Positions 11,361-20,990 of a DNA stretch of 64,000 nt are shown piece after piece (the stretch's first letter is position 1; every line of letters begins with the position of its first letter). A program made the translations under genes and the position numbers. Source of the DNA: Azorinus chamasolen (Eukaryota; Mollusca; Bivalvia; Cardiida; Solecurtidae); contig OY755239.1 of assembly GCA_963576725.1 (NCBI GenBank), forward strand, positions 55,060,140 to 55,124,139, written 5' to 3'. Under the pieces are notes generated by a model. It made no database searches. It saw nothing but the letters and a program-made list of their open reading frames with translations, and was not told where the DNA came from.

Positions 11361-12303
11361 CAAGAGCTGTCCGCGGACAGCACGCTCCACTTTTTTTAGT
11401 GCTGGATAGTGTAGTGGAAGTTTAAGCTGGAAAAGGGAGATAACTATAGCAAAATTAATTTTAGGGTTACCTGCCCTTGTGAAATGGGTTCCCCTTGTAA
11501 TAATTAAGATGCATACCAAATTTGAACAAAATACCTTGGACTGTTTCTGAGACATGGACTTTAACAGAAAACTTAACCAACAATGAAAATCAACAAGAGG
11601 GCCATGATGGTCCTGATATCACTCACCAGACAATCTTCCAGTTTTAGAGGAGAAGATTTTCATAGTTTTTACTAAATGTTCCTATAGAAAACTGGCCACC
11701 CCTCAGGCGGGGCCAATTTTAACCCCAGGGGCATAATTTATATAACTTTTGTACAGGACCTGAACATGATGCTATGTGCCAAATATGAAAGCTGAGAAAC
11801 TTCCAGTTTCAGAGGAGAAGATTTTCAAAGTTTTCACTATATGTTTCTGTTGAAAACTGGCCACCCCTCGGGCAGGGTCAATTTTGACTCCAGGGGCATA
11901 ATTTATATAACTTTTGAAGAGGACCTGAACATGATGCTATATATGCCAAAGATGAAAGCTGAGAACCCTGTAGTTTCAGAGGAGAAGATTTTTAAAGGTT
12001 GAAATTGTTGTCGACGCATGACACACGACGCACGACGATGGACATCAAGCGATCAAAAAAGCTCACCCTGAGCACTTTGTGCTCTGGTGAGCTAAAAAGA
12101 GGCATAACTATGGCAAAATTAATTTTATGGTTACCTGCCTTTGTGAAATTGGTTCCCCTTCTGATAGTAAACATGCATACCAAAATTTAACCAAATATCT
12201 TTAATGGTTTCTGAGAAATAGACCTGAACAAAAAGGTTAACCAACGCCGACACCGACAAGAGGGTCATGACAATAGCTCCACTTTTCGAAAAGGTGGAGC
12301 TAA
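11361..12303. mobile_element. AACAAGAG-type element, split
   Basis: Starts AACAAGAGCTGTCCGCGGAC (a perfect hairpin) and ends in another hairpin, GCTCCACTTTTCGAAAAGGT, then GGAGCTAAAAA. Two diverged tandem units (11431-11590 and 12098-12260, both with GCAAAATTAATTTTA(G/T)GGTTACC) flank a nested element at 11592-12097. HINE-like by structure. Confidence 0.6.
11592..12097. mobile_element. nested AACAAGAGGGCC element, short form
   Basis: Begins AACAAGAGGGCCATGATGGT, has about two 175-bp units sharing CCTGAACATGATGCTAT, and ends GCTCACCCTGAGCACTTTGT then GGTGAGCTAAAAA. It is a shorter relative of the element at 13962-14943 and sits inside the element at 11361-12303. Confidence 0.75.
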
Positions 12304-12434
12304 AAATTATGCACAGCTCGCACTAGCATAACATCCAGCCGTGCTGTAGCACACTACCACAAATCAGACAATCATATAGAAGTCCAGATAAGATGTGTTA
12401 ATTTAAACATTTTCAAGAATAACTCCTTTATAAT

Positions 12435-12530
12435 TATCCCTCCACCAAACCCTATACTGTGACCACTCTTTAGAATCATCTCTGAGAGACATTTCTAAAG
12501 AGTGGTCACAGTATAGGGTTTGGTGGAGAA
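12435..12530. mobile_element. palindromic MITE, family G
   Basis: Near-perfect foldback: CTCCACCAAACCCTATACTG... with its mirror CAGTATAGGGTTTGGTGGAG, arms about 40 bp around a short centre. A relative lies at 61717-61815. Confidence 0.85.
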
Positions 12531-12606
12531 ATGGTGATTTTAGTATTTGGGTATGCACCTTTATCTGTAGCTCTGGTCATAATAAAAATACACTGTAAAA
12601 TAAATA

Positions 12607-12795
12607 ACAAGAGCCCCTTGTGTCGGAGCATTATACACCCGAAGTCTGTGCTGTGGTAACATGCACTATATTAATGTGAGTTGAAAGTCACTGTGACCTT
12701 GACCTTTGACCCACCGACCTCAAAATCAATAGGGCTCATCTACTAGCCATGACCAACCTTCCTACTAAGTATGAAGATCAGCATAAAAAATGCAG
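12607..12795 (+). mobile_element. single-unit relic of a tandem-unit element
   Basis: Starts AACAAGAGCCCCTTGTGTCG and contains GTGACCTTGACCTTTGACCC, the reverse complement of the half-site 20-mer found in both big arrays. It then has a CTCATCTACTAGCCATGACCA phrase, cognate to the 145-bp unit at 29.4-31.4 kb. Only one unit is present. Confidence 0.65.
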
Positions 12796-12869
12796 GTCTA
12801 AAACTGACAGTAGAAGAAAGAACAGTTGAAAACAAACAAGCACAATGAATACGTAAATAAGCACAAAAA

Positions 12870-13012
12870 TACAGTAAGAGTCTCCCTAATCGACCACAAA
12901 AAAAAGCATAATTCTCGACTTTTAAAACAGGCAGTGGCTTAATGCAGGGCAAAAGTCATTTGCAAAGCTCCTATAGGAGCTTTCTGCATTACTTTTGCCC
13001 TGCATCCAAATG
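12870..13012. mobile_element. TACAG-ended MITE (X type) with core C
   Basis: The left end TACAGTAAGAGTCTCCCTAA is followed by CGACCA and the core-C palindrome, with centre GCTCCTATAGGAGC exactly at 12967-12980. The right terminal repeat is not recognisable. Confidence 0.65.
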
Positions 13013-13341
13013 GTTAATACATGTACAACAATTCTGTAGACACATAAACATAACTTATAGCATATTATATTGAAACTGATCCAGCAGTTTCAGACATGTA
13101 AATCTGAGCAATCTAAGACCACATTAAACAATGGACACAGGGCTATCACATGCTTATATTCTTACCAAAGCACTTTTACCCCTTGTTGTTCTGTTTCTCG
13201 ATGAATCACAACAGTTTGGAGACATTGGTACAGGTAAACCACGCTATATTGAGACTTGTTGTTATTTTGTTGTTTACATAACAGCACAAAAGTACAGGGC
13301 CAAACAACACACTTTAGTAACTCGCCACATATTATGTACTG

Positions 13342-13420
13342 GGCTTTGGTCTAATGGATATGTACCAAGTCTTGCGAACAGGGGGTCGTGGTTCGAATCT
13401 CAAGCTATGCAGTTTACTTT
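13342..13420 (+). repeat. tRNA-like SINE head
   Basis: Pol III box A-like TGGTCTAATGGATATG and box B-like GGTTCGAATCT are correctly spaced, but acceptor and anticodon stems do not pair. It is a tRNA-derived relic, not a tRNA gene. A mirror-image relative is at 13575-13650. Confidence 0.5.
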
Positions 13421-13574
13421 TATTGATTTTTAAAAAAAAAACGGATTTGCTATTTGTAATTTTCTTTTTAAGTTTTATTCTTTTTCAATTATATGGTAAT
13501 ATTTTGTTAATAATTATCATATGTTATTAATTTTTATTGTTTTGTACGGACAGTATTTTAATGAAAAAAAATAT

Positions 13575-13650
13575 TAGTCACTGGTAAGAATCGAACTCAA
13601 GATCGCCACATGCAAGTCCAGATACATATCCATTGCATCAAGACAACTAT
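13575..13650 (-). repeat. tRNA-like SINE head, inverted
   Basis: On the minus strand, TTGATGCAATGGATATG (box A-like) and GAGTTCGATTC (box B-like). It shares ATGGATATGTA with the plus-strand relic about 230 bp away, so the two form an inverted pair. Confidence 0.45.
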
Positions 13651-13961
13651 GTTGAAAAATTTGCGGCTTGCTAAGGCTTCTAAAAATAAAGAAGCGCTGT
13701 AGTCGCTTCGTTTTGTTTACATTAGAGTAGGTCATGTTTTGTTCCAAAATAAGTTGGTCTATCTGTATATTGTCACAGAAGTCACTTTACTAGATCTACA
13801 AATTACAATCTACAAATTACAAACATATAATGAAATCTGGCCAGTGTATGGTATCAGAGTTTTAGCAATACATGTACACGTATATGGTAAATTAGTCCAG
13901 CTGTGAAATATCAATGATCAAATCTGTAAGTTACATGTGTTTAAAACATTTTATTGAAATA

Positions 13962-14943
13962 AACAAGAGGGCCAGAATGGCCCTGATATCGCTCACCAGA
14001 CAATTAGAGGAGAAGATTTTCAAAGTTTTCACTATGTTTCTATTGAAAACTAGCCGGCCCTGGGGCGGGGCTAATTTTGACCCCAAGGGCATAATTTATA
14101 TAACTTTTGTAGAGGACCTGAACATGATGCTATGTGCCAAATATGAAAGCTGAGAACCTTCCAGTTTCAGAGGAGAATATTTTCAAAGTTTTAAATATAA
14201 TTATGTTTCTATTGAAAACTGCCCACCCCTGGGGCAGGGCCAATTTTGACCCCAGGGGCATAATTTATATATTTTTTGTAGAGGCCCTGAACATGATGCT
14301 AGGAGCCAAATATGAAAGCTGAGAACCTTCCAGTTTCAGAGGAGAAGATTTTCAACGTTTTCACGATTTGGTTCTATTGAAAACTGCCCACCCCTGGGGC
14401 GGGGCCAATTTTGACCCCTAGGCCATAATTTATATAACTTTTGTAGAGGACCTGAACATGATGCTATGTGCCAAATATGAAAGTTGAGAACCTTCCAGTT
14501 TAAGAGTTTCACTATATGTTTCTATTGAAAACCGCCCATCCCTGGGGCGGGGCCAATTTTGACCCCGGGGCCATAATTTATATAACTTTGTAGAGGACCT
14601 GAAAATGATGCTATGCGCCAAATATTAAAGCTGAGAACCTTCCCATTTCAGAGAAGAAGATTTTCAAAGTTTTTACTATATGTTTCTTTTGAAAACTGCC
14701 CACCTCTGGGGCGAGGCCAATTTTGACCCCATGACCATACTTTATATAACTTTTGTAGAGGACCTGAACATGATGCTAAGTGCCAAAGATTAAAGCAGAG
14801 AAGCCTGTAGATTCAGAGCAGGAGATTTTTTAAGGTTCAAATTGTTGACGACTGACGACGGACGACACACACCGAAGGACGACGGACATCAGGCGATCAC
14901 AAAAGCTCACCCTGAGCACTTTGTGCTCTGGTGAGCTAAAAAA
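13962..14943 (+). mobile_element. AACAAGAGGGCC tandem-unit element
   Basis: Starts AACAAGAGGGCCAGAATGGC (hairpin GGGCC...GGCCC), then GCTCACCAGA. It has about five units of 147-169 bp, marked by CCTGAACATGATGCTA at 14117, 14286, 14451, 14598 (variant) and 14763, then a GACGACGGAC tract. It ends with a hairpin whose right arm TCTGGTGAGC is the exact complement of the left GCTCACCAGA. HINE-like; no protein. Confidence 0.8.
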
Positions 14944-14985
14944 GGACCATGATTGTTAAAATTGCTCTACATGGAAGTAAATCTT

Positions 14986-15247
14986 TTAACCCTTTACTCG
15001 ATCCATAAATATGCCTTTTTATGACTTTGCAAACAGAGAAGACCAAGTTCAGACAGCTCCTGTATGAGCCATCTGGTCAGGGTCTGCTCCGTTTGCTTAT
15101 GAAATAAAATAGATATCATTGATTATTCTGTAGTTTCTGTCATGTCCAAAATTGTCTGTGTTCATGTGCCATTATAAACATGATTCTAATTAAAATATTA
15201 ATGGTGTCATTACTTCTTACATGAATATTCATGGAGCAAAGGGTTAA
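14986..15247. mobile_element. TTAA MITE, family A, complete
   Basis: A clean example: TTAACCCTTTACTCGATCCA at the left and CATGGAGCAAAGGGTTAA at the right. The core GCAAACAGAGAAGACCAAGT...CAGCTCCTGTATGAGCC is off-centre and followed by the family tail (TTCTGTAGTTTCTGTCATG, CATGAATATTCATGG). Confidence 0.85.
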
Positions 15248-15412
15248 CCATCCAAGTAATTGACAAACCAAGTTTTATCATATTCCAACCATTGCTTTGG
15301 AAGAGATATCACTTGAAGAAAATGTAAATGGATGGAATGACAGATGGTCAGATGATGGACAGACAGATGACAGAGGGTCAGCATACCTCTCAGGTTTGCT
15401 TTAATTTGAGTT

Positions 15413-15625
15413 TAAACTAACTCCATGAATATTCATATTAGAAATGAAAGCAGCATGAATATCAATTTAATTAATTTCTAAAACAGTATATCAACACAAA
15501 GCATATTTGCCATAGCAGAAACTGTAGAATCATATCTATATTATTCCATAAGCAAACAGAGTAGACCCTGCCACCTGACAGCTCCAGTTACATGTATAGG
15601 GACCGTCAGATCTGGTTCTTTTTAA
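15413..15625. mobile_element. TTAA MITE, family A, reverse orientation
   Basis: Runs TTAAACTAACTCCATGAATA to TTAA at 15622. It holds GCAAACAGAGTAGACCCTGC and a decayed right arm, and shares its right TTAA with the next element. Confidence 0.65.
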
Positions 15626-15855
15626 CCCATTTGTTCCCAGTAGATTCTTCCATGCTTATATATTGGATTAGTCTATCTTTTATCTAAGTAAGGGATGTCT
15701 GGTCTAAATTTTCATTTTTGTTTTGTTTTATATTGAATTTCCTATCAGCAAACAGTGTAGACTCTGATCAGACGCTGCATTATGCGGCGTCTGATCAGAG
15801 TCTACACTGTTTTCCTACGTCCCATATATGGGATTGTGAGAGCAAAATGGGTTAA
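15622..15855. mobile_element. TTAA foldback MITE, family I
   Basis: TTAACCCATTTGTTCCC at the left and GAGCAAAATGGGTTAA at the right. The core palindrome CAAACAGTGTAGACTCTGAT... with perfect mirror (centre GCATTATGC) lies at 15748-15812. It ends about 65 bp past the 3' end of the cGAS-like gene. Confidence 0.8.
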
Positions 15856-15918
15856 AAAAAATGTAGAAAGACATATTTATGGAGTAAAAGGGTGATTTCA
15901 ATTGTTTGGTTTAACATT

Positions 15919-17352
15919 TTATGACAGAAATATATTTTCTTCTTTATCTTTGTATTGTCTAAATAGGAAATATATATAAACTATTGCTCCACAAAATAAA
16001 AAAACAATTAATTTACATCTTCTAATTTTGTCAGAAGTTTCTTTGCACTTGTCCTCTATATGGCCCATCATCTTCGCGAATACTTTGAATTTCCAACTGC
16101 CATGCAAGTGTGAACTTGCTTGTCCCTCAATATTTTTCTTTATTTTAGCCAAACCCTTTTCATTTTCTGACAACATGTCTAAAGATATCATTCTTGCAAA
16201 CACATTCTGAGATGGAAGCACAATACTTGGTATACTAACTTCAAAGCAAGTCCAGTGCCTAATACCCATATTAAGACAATCTGTGATATCTTCTATTATT
16301 TCAAGGACACAATCTGCCAAGTCTGCAGATGCACAACAAGATTGCTGCATTTCATGTTTAAGCACCAATGTTTTCAGGGAATAAGAATGAAAGATACTAT
16401 TACTAGTCTGTACATGTACATTGTTTGTAAGATAATCTTTGATACTGTTTACCTGACCATCTCTTGTGAAGAGATACTTCAAAATTTGGAGACATGTTTT
16501 GTGATGCTTTGAAAGTTCATTCATCATGATGAGTTCAGTGTTTGTGAATGCCAGCCTAAAACACAACCCACTCCAACATGCTGTTGACTTCCCACATGGG
16601 ATCAAGGAAAACACTCCAGTAGCCTGTAAATATTTGTATATCATAGGGTTGCAAACTTCCTCTTCACTAATAATGCTTCTAATATCACCCATCTCAATGG
16701 CAGGTGTTACATCCACTGATATACGCAAGTTCTTGGAGAAGATTGACCACCACTTCTTTTGTGGCTTCCACATGAATTCGACTAAACATGCTGGCCCGTG
16801 CCTTGTTATGTCGGTGTTATTTATGTAAAGACTGCCAGTTGGTTTTGTTATACTCTGTTGATTTAAAAGGTTCACTGCCTTTGTAAGTACATCTTCGAAT
16901 CTTTCCCTAAATCCACCTGAACTGAACCAACCTGTCTCAGAGCTTTTTAATTTTCTGTTGTCTGAAATATCTTTCCATACGTCTGAGAGAAATGTGTCTC
17001 TTTTTATATCTACATAAGCATGACCAGTATTATAACACTCCCGAAGTAGAGTCACATCCTTAGTCATTGAAAGGCCTTCAATCACAAGTTGAAAATCAAA
17101 TTCATCAGGTTCTTTATTTCTAGTGCCCTCCATCATGCTTCCTACAAATCGAACTTGCGATACATTAAACCGTTTTTCAAATGCCCCTATTTTGTTTGAA
17201 ATTTTATGAACCATTTCAAAAACTGATTCTGTGATATCATTAACTTCCAACACATTTCGTTTAAACATAAGCTTTTCATTGTACAGGGATTCAAAGTATG
17301 AAGAGAGATTTGCATCTCCATGCTCTGTGGATTTCGCCCATAAATTCCCCAT
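15919..17352 (-). CDS. cGAS-like receptor / Mab-21 family nucleotidyltransferase, tail-anchored
   Basis: A complete 477-residue protein in one open frame. The nucleotidyltransferase signature is intact: G71-S72 in VGSMMEG, E84 and D86 in EFDFQL, and the third metal ligand D214 in ISVDVTPAIE. The helical Mab-21 lobe follows, with KTCLQILKYL matching the spine-helix region of cGAS. Family members sense foreign nucleic acid and make cyclic or linear oligonucleotide second messengers; that role is inferred. The cGAS zinc thumb is absent from its usual place, as in many invertebrate cGLRs. Two features are unusual: MGNLWAKS fits the N-myristoylation pattern, and residues 448-464 (LIVFLFCGAIVYIYFLF) form a hydrophobic helix near the C-terminus, so membrane attachment is likely. 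The start is supported by A at -3, G at +4 and an in-frame TGA at 17392-17394. A possible splice acceptor, TTTAATTTCAG, near 17400 suggests a 5' UTR intron. MITEs flank both sides. Confidence 0.9.
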   Translation of the reverse strand: MGNLWAKSTEHGDANLSSYFESLYNEKLMFKRNVLEVNDITESVFEMVHKISNKIGAFEKRFNVSQVRFVGSMMEGTRNKEPDEFDFQLVIEGLSMTKDVTLLRECYNTGHAYVDIKRDTFLSDVWKDISDNRKLKSSETGWFSSGGFRERFEDVLTKAVNLLNQQSITKPTGSLYINNTDITRHGPACLVEFMWKPQKKWWSIFSKNLRISVDVTPAIEMGDIRSIISEEEVCNPMIYKYLQATGVFSLIPCGKSTACWSGLCFRLAFTNTELIMMNELSKHHKTCLQILKYLFTRDGQVNSIKDYLTNNVHVQTSNSIFHSYSLKTLVLKHEMQQSCCASADLADCVLEIIEDITDCLNMGIRHWTCFEVSIPSIVLPSQNVFARMISLDMLSENEKGLAKIKKNIEGQASSHLHGSWKFKVFAKMMGHIEDKCKETSDKIRRCKLIVFLFCGAIVYIYFLFRQYKDKEENIFLS

Positions 17353-17426
17353 TATTGAATCAACCTCAAAAAGGGGTCTGCATAAGTTGGGTCATCCTGA
17401 AATTAAACATAAATGTAATTTATGTA

Positions 17427-17680
17427 CTTGACCCTTTCCTCCATGAATATTCATGTAAGAAATAACAACATCATGAATATTAACTAGATGCATAGTATAT
17501 CAATGAACACATCAAATTTTGGCCATGACAGAAACTTTAGAATTAGATCTACACATGTATATTATTTTAATAAGCAAACAGAGCAGACCCTGATCAGACG
17601 GCTCCTATAGCAGCCATTGCATTTGCATCTGCTCTGTTTGCAATGGTGTAGAAAGGCGTACTTATGAACTAAAGGGTTAA
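17427..17680. mobile_element. TTAA MITE, family A, reverse orientation
   Basis: TTGACCCTTTCCTCCATGAA to GAACTAAAGGGTTAA. The core GCAAACAGAGCAGACCCTGA has its mirror arm in GCATCTGCTCTGTTTGC. It lies just upstream of the cGAS-like gene, overlapping its probable 5' intron. Confidence 0.8.
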
Positions 17681-17900
17681 GGAAAAACTGAAAATTAGCA
17701 GGTAAAATCATTATTCACAATAAAAATTACAATATGAATTGTTTGAAAACACAATATATGCAGTTTGCTCTTTCTTTATTATACATAAAAATAATTATAT
17801 TTATATCAGTGTAACATCAATGGTCTTAATTATATAGGTATGCACTATAAGGAGCTAGTTCTATAGCGATATTTTGTATATTCAAGAAGATATTGCAAAG

Positions 17901-18128
17901 TTAACCCACTCCGTCATACTGACGCCTTTTGAGGCCTCTGAAAAAGTCACTTTTTTGAAACCATTGTGACAAATAGAGCATTTGTTCCGTAGGAGCAAAT
18001 GCTCTATTTATCACAATGGTTCTAAACTACACATTTCTAAAGTTTTCCTTTAGTGTAGTAAATGCTCCTTTTCAGTAGATTCTTTCAAACCGGTAGGGTC
18101 TAAAAATAGCCTATGAGGTAATGGGTTA
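17901..18128. mobile_element. TTAA MITE, family B, complete
   Basis: TTAACCCACTCCGTCATA to CCTATGAGGTAATGGGTTAA, with a terminal inverted repeat of about 16 bp. The core palindrome is AAATAGAGCATTTGTTCC...GTAGGAGCAAATGCTC. It shares its right TTAA with the next element. Confidence 0.9.
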
Positions 18129-18342
18129 ACCCTTTCAACGCTGAGTTTCAGAGTGGAATAGCCCATCAGTGTTTAACTATAAAGTCCATTCGGTATGAAA
18201 GGCTTAAACTTACTAGAGGTTTATAAATGGCAAACAGTGGAGACCCTGCTCAGAGGGCTTCTCTAGGAGACCTTAGATTTGGGTCTACACTGCTTGCAAA
18301 TGGCCATGCATGTGTCCCACATTAAAAATTTCAAAGGGTTAA
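18125..18342. mobile_element. TTAA MITE, family J
   Basis: TTAACCCTTTCAACGCTGAG to ATTTCAAAGGGTTAA. The core GCAAACAGTGGAGACCCTGC has its mirror GGGTCTACACTGCTTGC and a centre CTTCTCTAGGAG. Both terminal TTAAs are shared with neighbouring MITEs. Confidence 0.8.
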
Positions 18343-18478
18343 CCCTTTACTCCATAAATATATCATATTGCTTTCTACGGCTTTGCAAACAGAGTAGACC
18401 CAGATCAGACAACTCCTATAAGACCAGCTGCTGCTGTAGTGAGATATTCATGATGTCATTTTAAAACAATCGGGCAAT
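18339..18478. mobile_element. TTAA MITE, family A, truncated
   Basis: Starts at the shared TTAA with CCCTTTACTCCATAAATA and GCAAACAGAGTAGACCCAGA. The right arm is cut soon after the centre and joins GAGATATTCATGATGTCATT. Confidence 0.65.
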
Positions 18479-19395
18479 GATGACCTTGTGTCACTCACCT
18501 GCTTAGCAGGCCAAATCATCTATAATGTACACCTACCAAACGTTTCCAAGCCGCTGTATTCCACTTTGATAGAAGACTAACTGAGGAGCATTCCCATGAA
18601 GTAAGATCAAATTCTGTTCAACAGTTTCAGAGCAAATGTCATTTAAAGAAATTGTTCATTGAAATCTAGTTCAGCTCATGTGACATATTTATACAGCCAC
18701 TCAATTTTGCAGTTAAATATTAAAAATCTAATAAAGGGTCACTTGCGTATTATTTCTGTGAAATTTGTTGGAAATATTACAATGGTTTATGAGATGTCAT
18801 CTAAAGAAATAGTTTGTTAAAATCTAATTTAGCTCCTGTGACCTAATTATGCAGTGGACCGGAAAATTTTACATACATATACAGTCTGATAAAGGGTTAT
18901 CTGCAAAACATACCTATGAAATGTGGTCGGAATCAAGCGAGTGGTCTATGAAAAGATGCCGTTTAAAAATTATTCATCAAAATATATTTTAGCTCCTGTT
19001 GCCTAATTATGCAGCAGACTGGAATGATTTATAAAAAAATCTCAAATAAGGTCACCTGCAAATCATTTGTGTGAAATTATATAAAAATCCAAACAGAGTT
19101 TTAACTCTTTACTCTAAAAATATGTCTATTACCCCTTTAGAAACAGAGAAGATCTACATCAGATGGCTCCTATAAGAGCCGTCTGATCAGGGTCTGCTCT
19201 GTTTCTTCATGACATAATATAGATCTGATTCTACAGTGTCTGCCTTGGCCAAAAAGTCTGTCTTCAAGTGTCACAATAAAAATTGAACAAACTGATATTC
19301 ATGGTGTCATTGTTTCTTACATGTACCGTATATCCATGGAGTGAAGGTTGGATTCTGAATAGCTCATCTCAGCACTTTGTCTCAGGTAAGTTAAA
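18479..19395. mobile_element. tandem-unit element interrupted by a MITE
   Basis: Diverged units of about 170 bp share 'TC(A/T)TTTAAA(G/A)AAAT' and 'AGCTC(A/C)TGT(G/T)(A/C)C' phrases. The end hairpin GCTCATCTCAGCACTTTGTC then CAGGTAAGTTAAAA lies at 19361-19395, beyond a family-A MITE inserted at 19101-19349. Same plan as the 13962-14943 element. Confidence 0.5.
19101..19349. mobile_element. TTAA MITE, family A, nested
   Basis: TTAACTCTTTACTCTAAAAA to CCATGGAGTGAAGG. The core AGATGGCTCCTATAAGAGCC mirrors itself. Inserted in the tandem-unit element on both sides. Confidence 0.75.
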
Positions 19396-19449
19396 ACATC
19401 GTCTAATTAATATCCATACATTCATTATTGACTGACTGGTGTTTATCAA

Positions 19450-19604
19450 AGTTCACCCATTCCCTCATAGGCTATATTTAGATCCGACCTCTTAGAATAA
19501 ATCTATATTCTCCTATAGGAGCAAATGCTCTATTTATCACAATGGTTTCAAAAAGTGACATTTACAGATGCGTCAAAAGGCTTCAATATGAGGGAATGGG
19601 TTAA
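19450..19604. mobile_element. TTAA MITE, family B, short
   Basis: TTCACCCATTCCCTCATAGG to GAGGGAATGGGTTAA. CTCCTATAGGAG at 19510-19521 is followed by only one full arm, GCAAATGCTCTATTTATCAC. Confidence 0.75.
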
Positions 19605-19785
19605 TAATGCGATCACTGAATTTAAAGAATAACCATAATTTCCTTTATAAGCAGGTGGTTGCTTAATGTAGGACAAAAGTAATGCAAAAAAAAGTAACTT
19701 TTGTCCTGCATTTAGCTACCACCTGCCTCTGCCACCCAGAATTATGCCCCCTCTTGATGGTCGCATTAGAGGGGTTTCACTATAA
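19601..19785. mobile_element. X-type MITE with core C
   Basis: Begins TAATGCGATCACTGAATTTA, has the core-C arms GCAGGTGGTTGCTTAATGTA and ...GCTACCACCTGC, and ends GGTCGCATTAGAGGGGTTTC ACTATA. The left TACAG end is replaced by the preceding MITE. Confidence 0.6.
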
Positions 19786-20028
19786 TACACACATTTTATA
19801 TGTCACATTTACCCTAAGTCTGCTGAATAGTTAAACTTGCTCCTCCTTCTCTGAATATTAAATAAACAGAAAGACAAAATTGTATCAAAACTTAACAAAA
19901 TGATTATTGAAATCAGGGGCCCTTTAAAGAGTATCTATAGTCATAGCATCAAGACAGTTACTAGTTCTACAGGAAAGTGGCACTGCAAATTGTAAATACT
20001 GGTACATGTACATGTATATATATAGTAT

Positions 20029-20262
20029 TACCCGTTCCCTCATGAATATTTATGTAGGAAAATACACCATGAATATTTGTCAGCTGAGTTTTTATATTGG
20101 CATATAAATATTGGATTGGTTGGTCATTGCAGAAACTGTAGAATGGCGTAGATCAGACCTAGCTATATAAATCCATAAGAAACAGAGCAAACCCGATCAG
20201 ATGGCTCCAACAGAAGCTCTCTAAGCTGGCTCTACTATGTTTGCAATGGCGTAAAAGGCGTT
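20029..20262. mobile_element. TTAA MITE, family A, reverse
   Basis: TTACCCGTTCCCTCATGAATA to AATGGCGTAAAAGGCGTTAA with a decayed core (AAACAGAGCAAACCCGATCA). Confidence 0.6.
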
Positions 20263-20267
20263 AATGG

Positions 20268-20990
20268 CAGTACCTCATAGGAGGTTATTTTAGATCCAAC
20301 CTGTTTGAAGAAATCTGAAAAGGAGCATTCATTAGAAAAAGGAATTTCTTAGAATTCTGTAGATTTGAAACCGTTATGATAAATAGAGTATACCCTGTCT
20401 GTAACACTCTGAAACGCTGGTGTTTGTGAAACAACAACATCCCCCCCCCCCCTTCCCCATCCCCAATTATAGCAAATATAAATATAAATTTGACCCATAA
20501 TTTTACCTTTGACCTTGATATATGACCTTGAACTTAATAAGTCACCCCTATAAATGTTCGCCTCCACCAGTTGCATGTTTGAAGTATGTATATATATGCA
20601 ATGACTACAAAATTATCGCCAAAGTTAAAGTTGGTCACAAACCAACCAACAAGCAGACAGACAGACAGACAGTGCAAAAACAATATGCACCAGGGAAAGG
20701 GGGCATAAAAAGGGATGGCAGTATCAAGAGATAGAGATTTGCTCCTAGGGACTGCAGAGAAAATGCTCTATTTTTCATTAAAAAAAGGGAATTTCTTCCG
20801 AGTTCTGTAGTATTGAAACTAGTGATAAATAGAGCATATGATACCCTGCCTATAACACTGAAAAAAAAGGGGTTAGCAGTATCAAGAGAAAGATATTTGC
20901 TCCTATAGATGTAGCAAGTGCTCTATTTATCACAATGGTTTAAAAAAGTGACTTTAACAGAGGCCACAATATGAGGTAACGGTTTTGGTT
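20268..20990. mobile_element. two broken family-B MITE copies with an insert
   Basis: Family-B phrases (TTTAGATCCAACCTGTTTGA; TTATGATAAATAGAG) stop at about 20387 and resume near 20735. A second, partly duplicated copy follows at 20775-20990 with CTATTTATCACAATGGTTTA. Between them lies a relic of a tandem-unit element. Confidence 0.5.
20400..20720. mobile_element. relic of a half-site tandem-unit element
   Basis: Contains CCTTTGACCTTGATATATGACCTTGAACTT, split here as CCTTTGACCTTGATATATGA and CCTTGAACTT. It then has a (GACA)n tract at 20655-20682 and the 3' end phrase TATGCACCAGGGAAAGGGGG. A poly-C run sits at 20442-20455. Same superfamily as the big arrays, with one degenerate unit. Confidence 0.5.

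Noticed and set aside
13342..13650. Functional tRNA genes at 13.3 and 13.6 kb (also 28.1, 28.4, 46.2 and 55.8 kb)
   Set aside because: Boxes A and B are present in most, but acceptor or anticodon stems do not pair. The 55.8 kb candidate has only a box B-like phrase.
16290..16360. His-x5-Cys-Cys-x7-Cys in the cGAS-like protein (HEMQQSCC...C)
   Set aside because: It lies after the spine-helix region, not at the zinc-thumb position, and the spacing differs by one. Not taken as a zinc ribbon.
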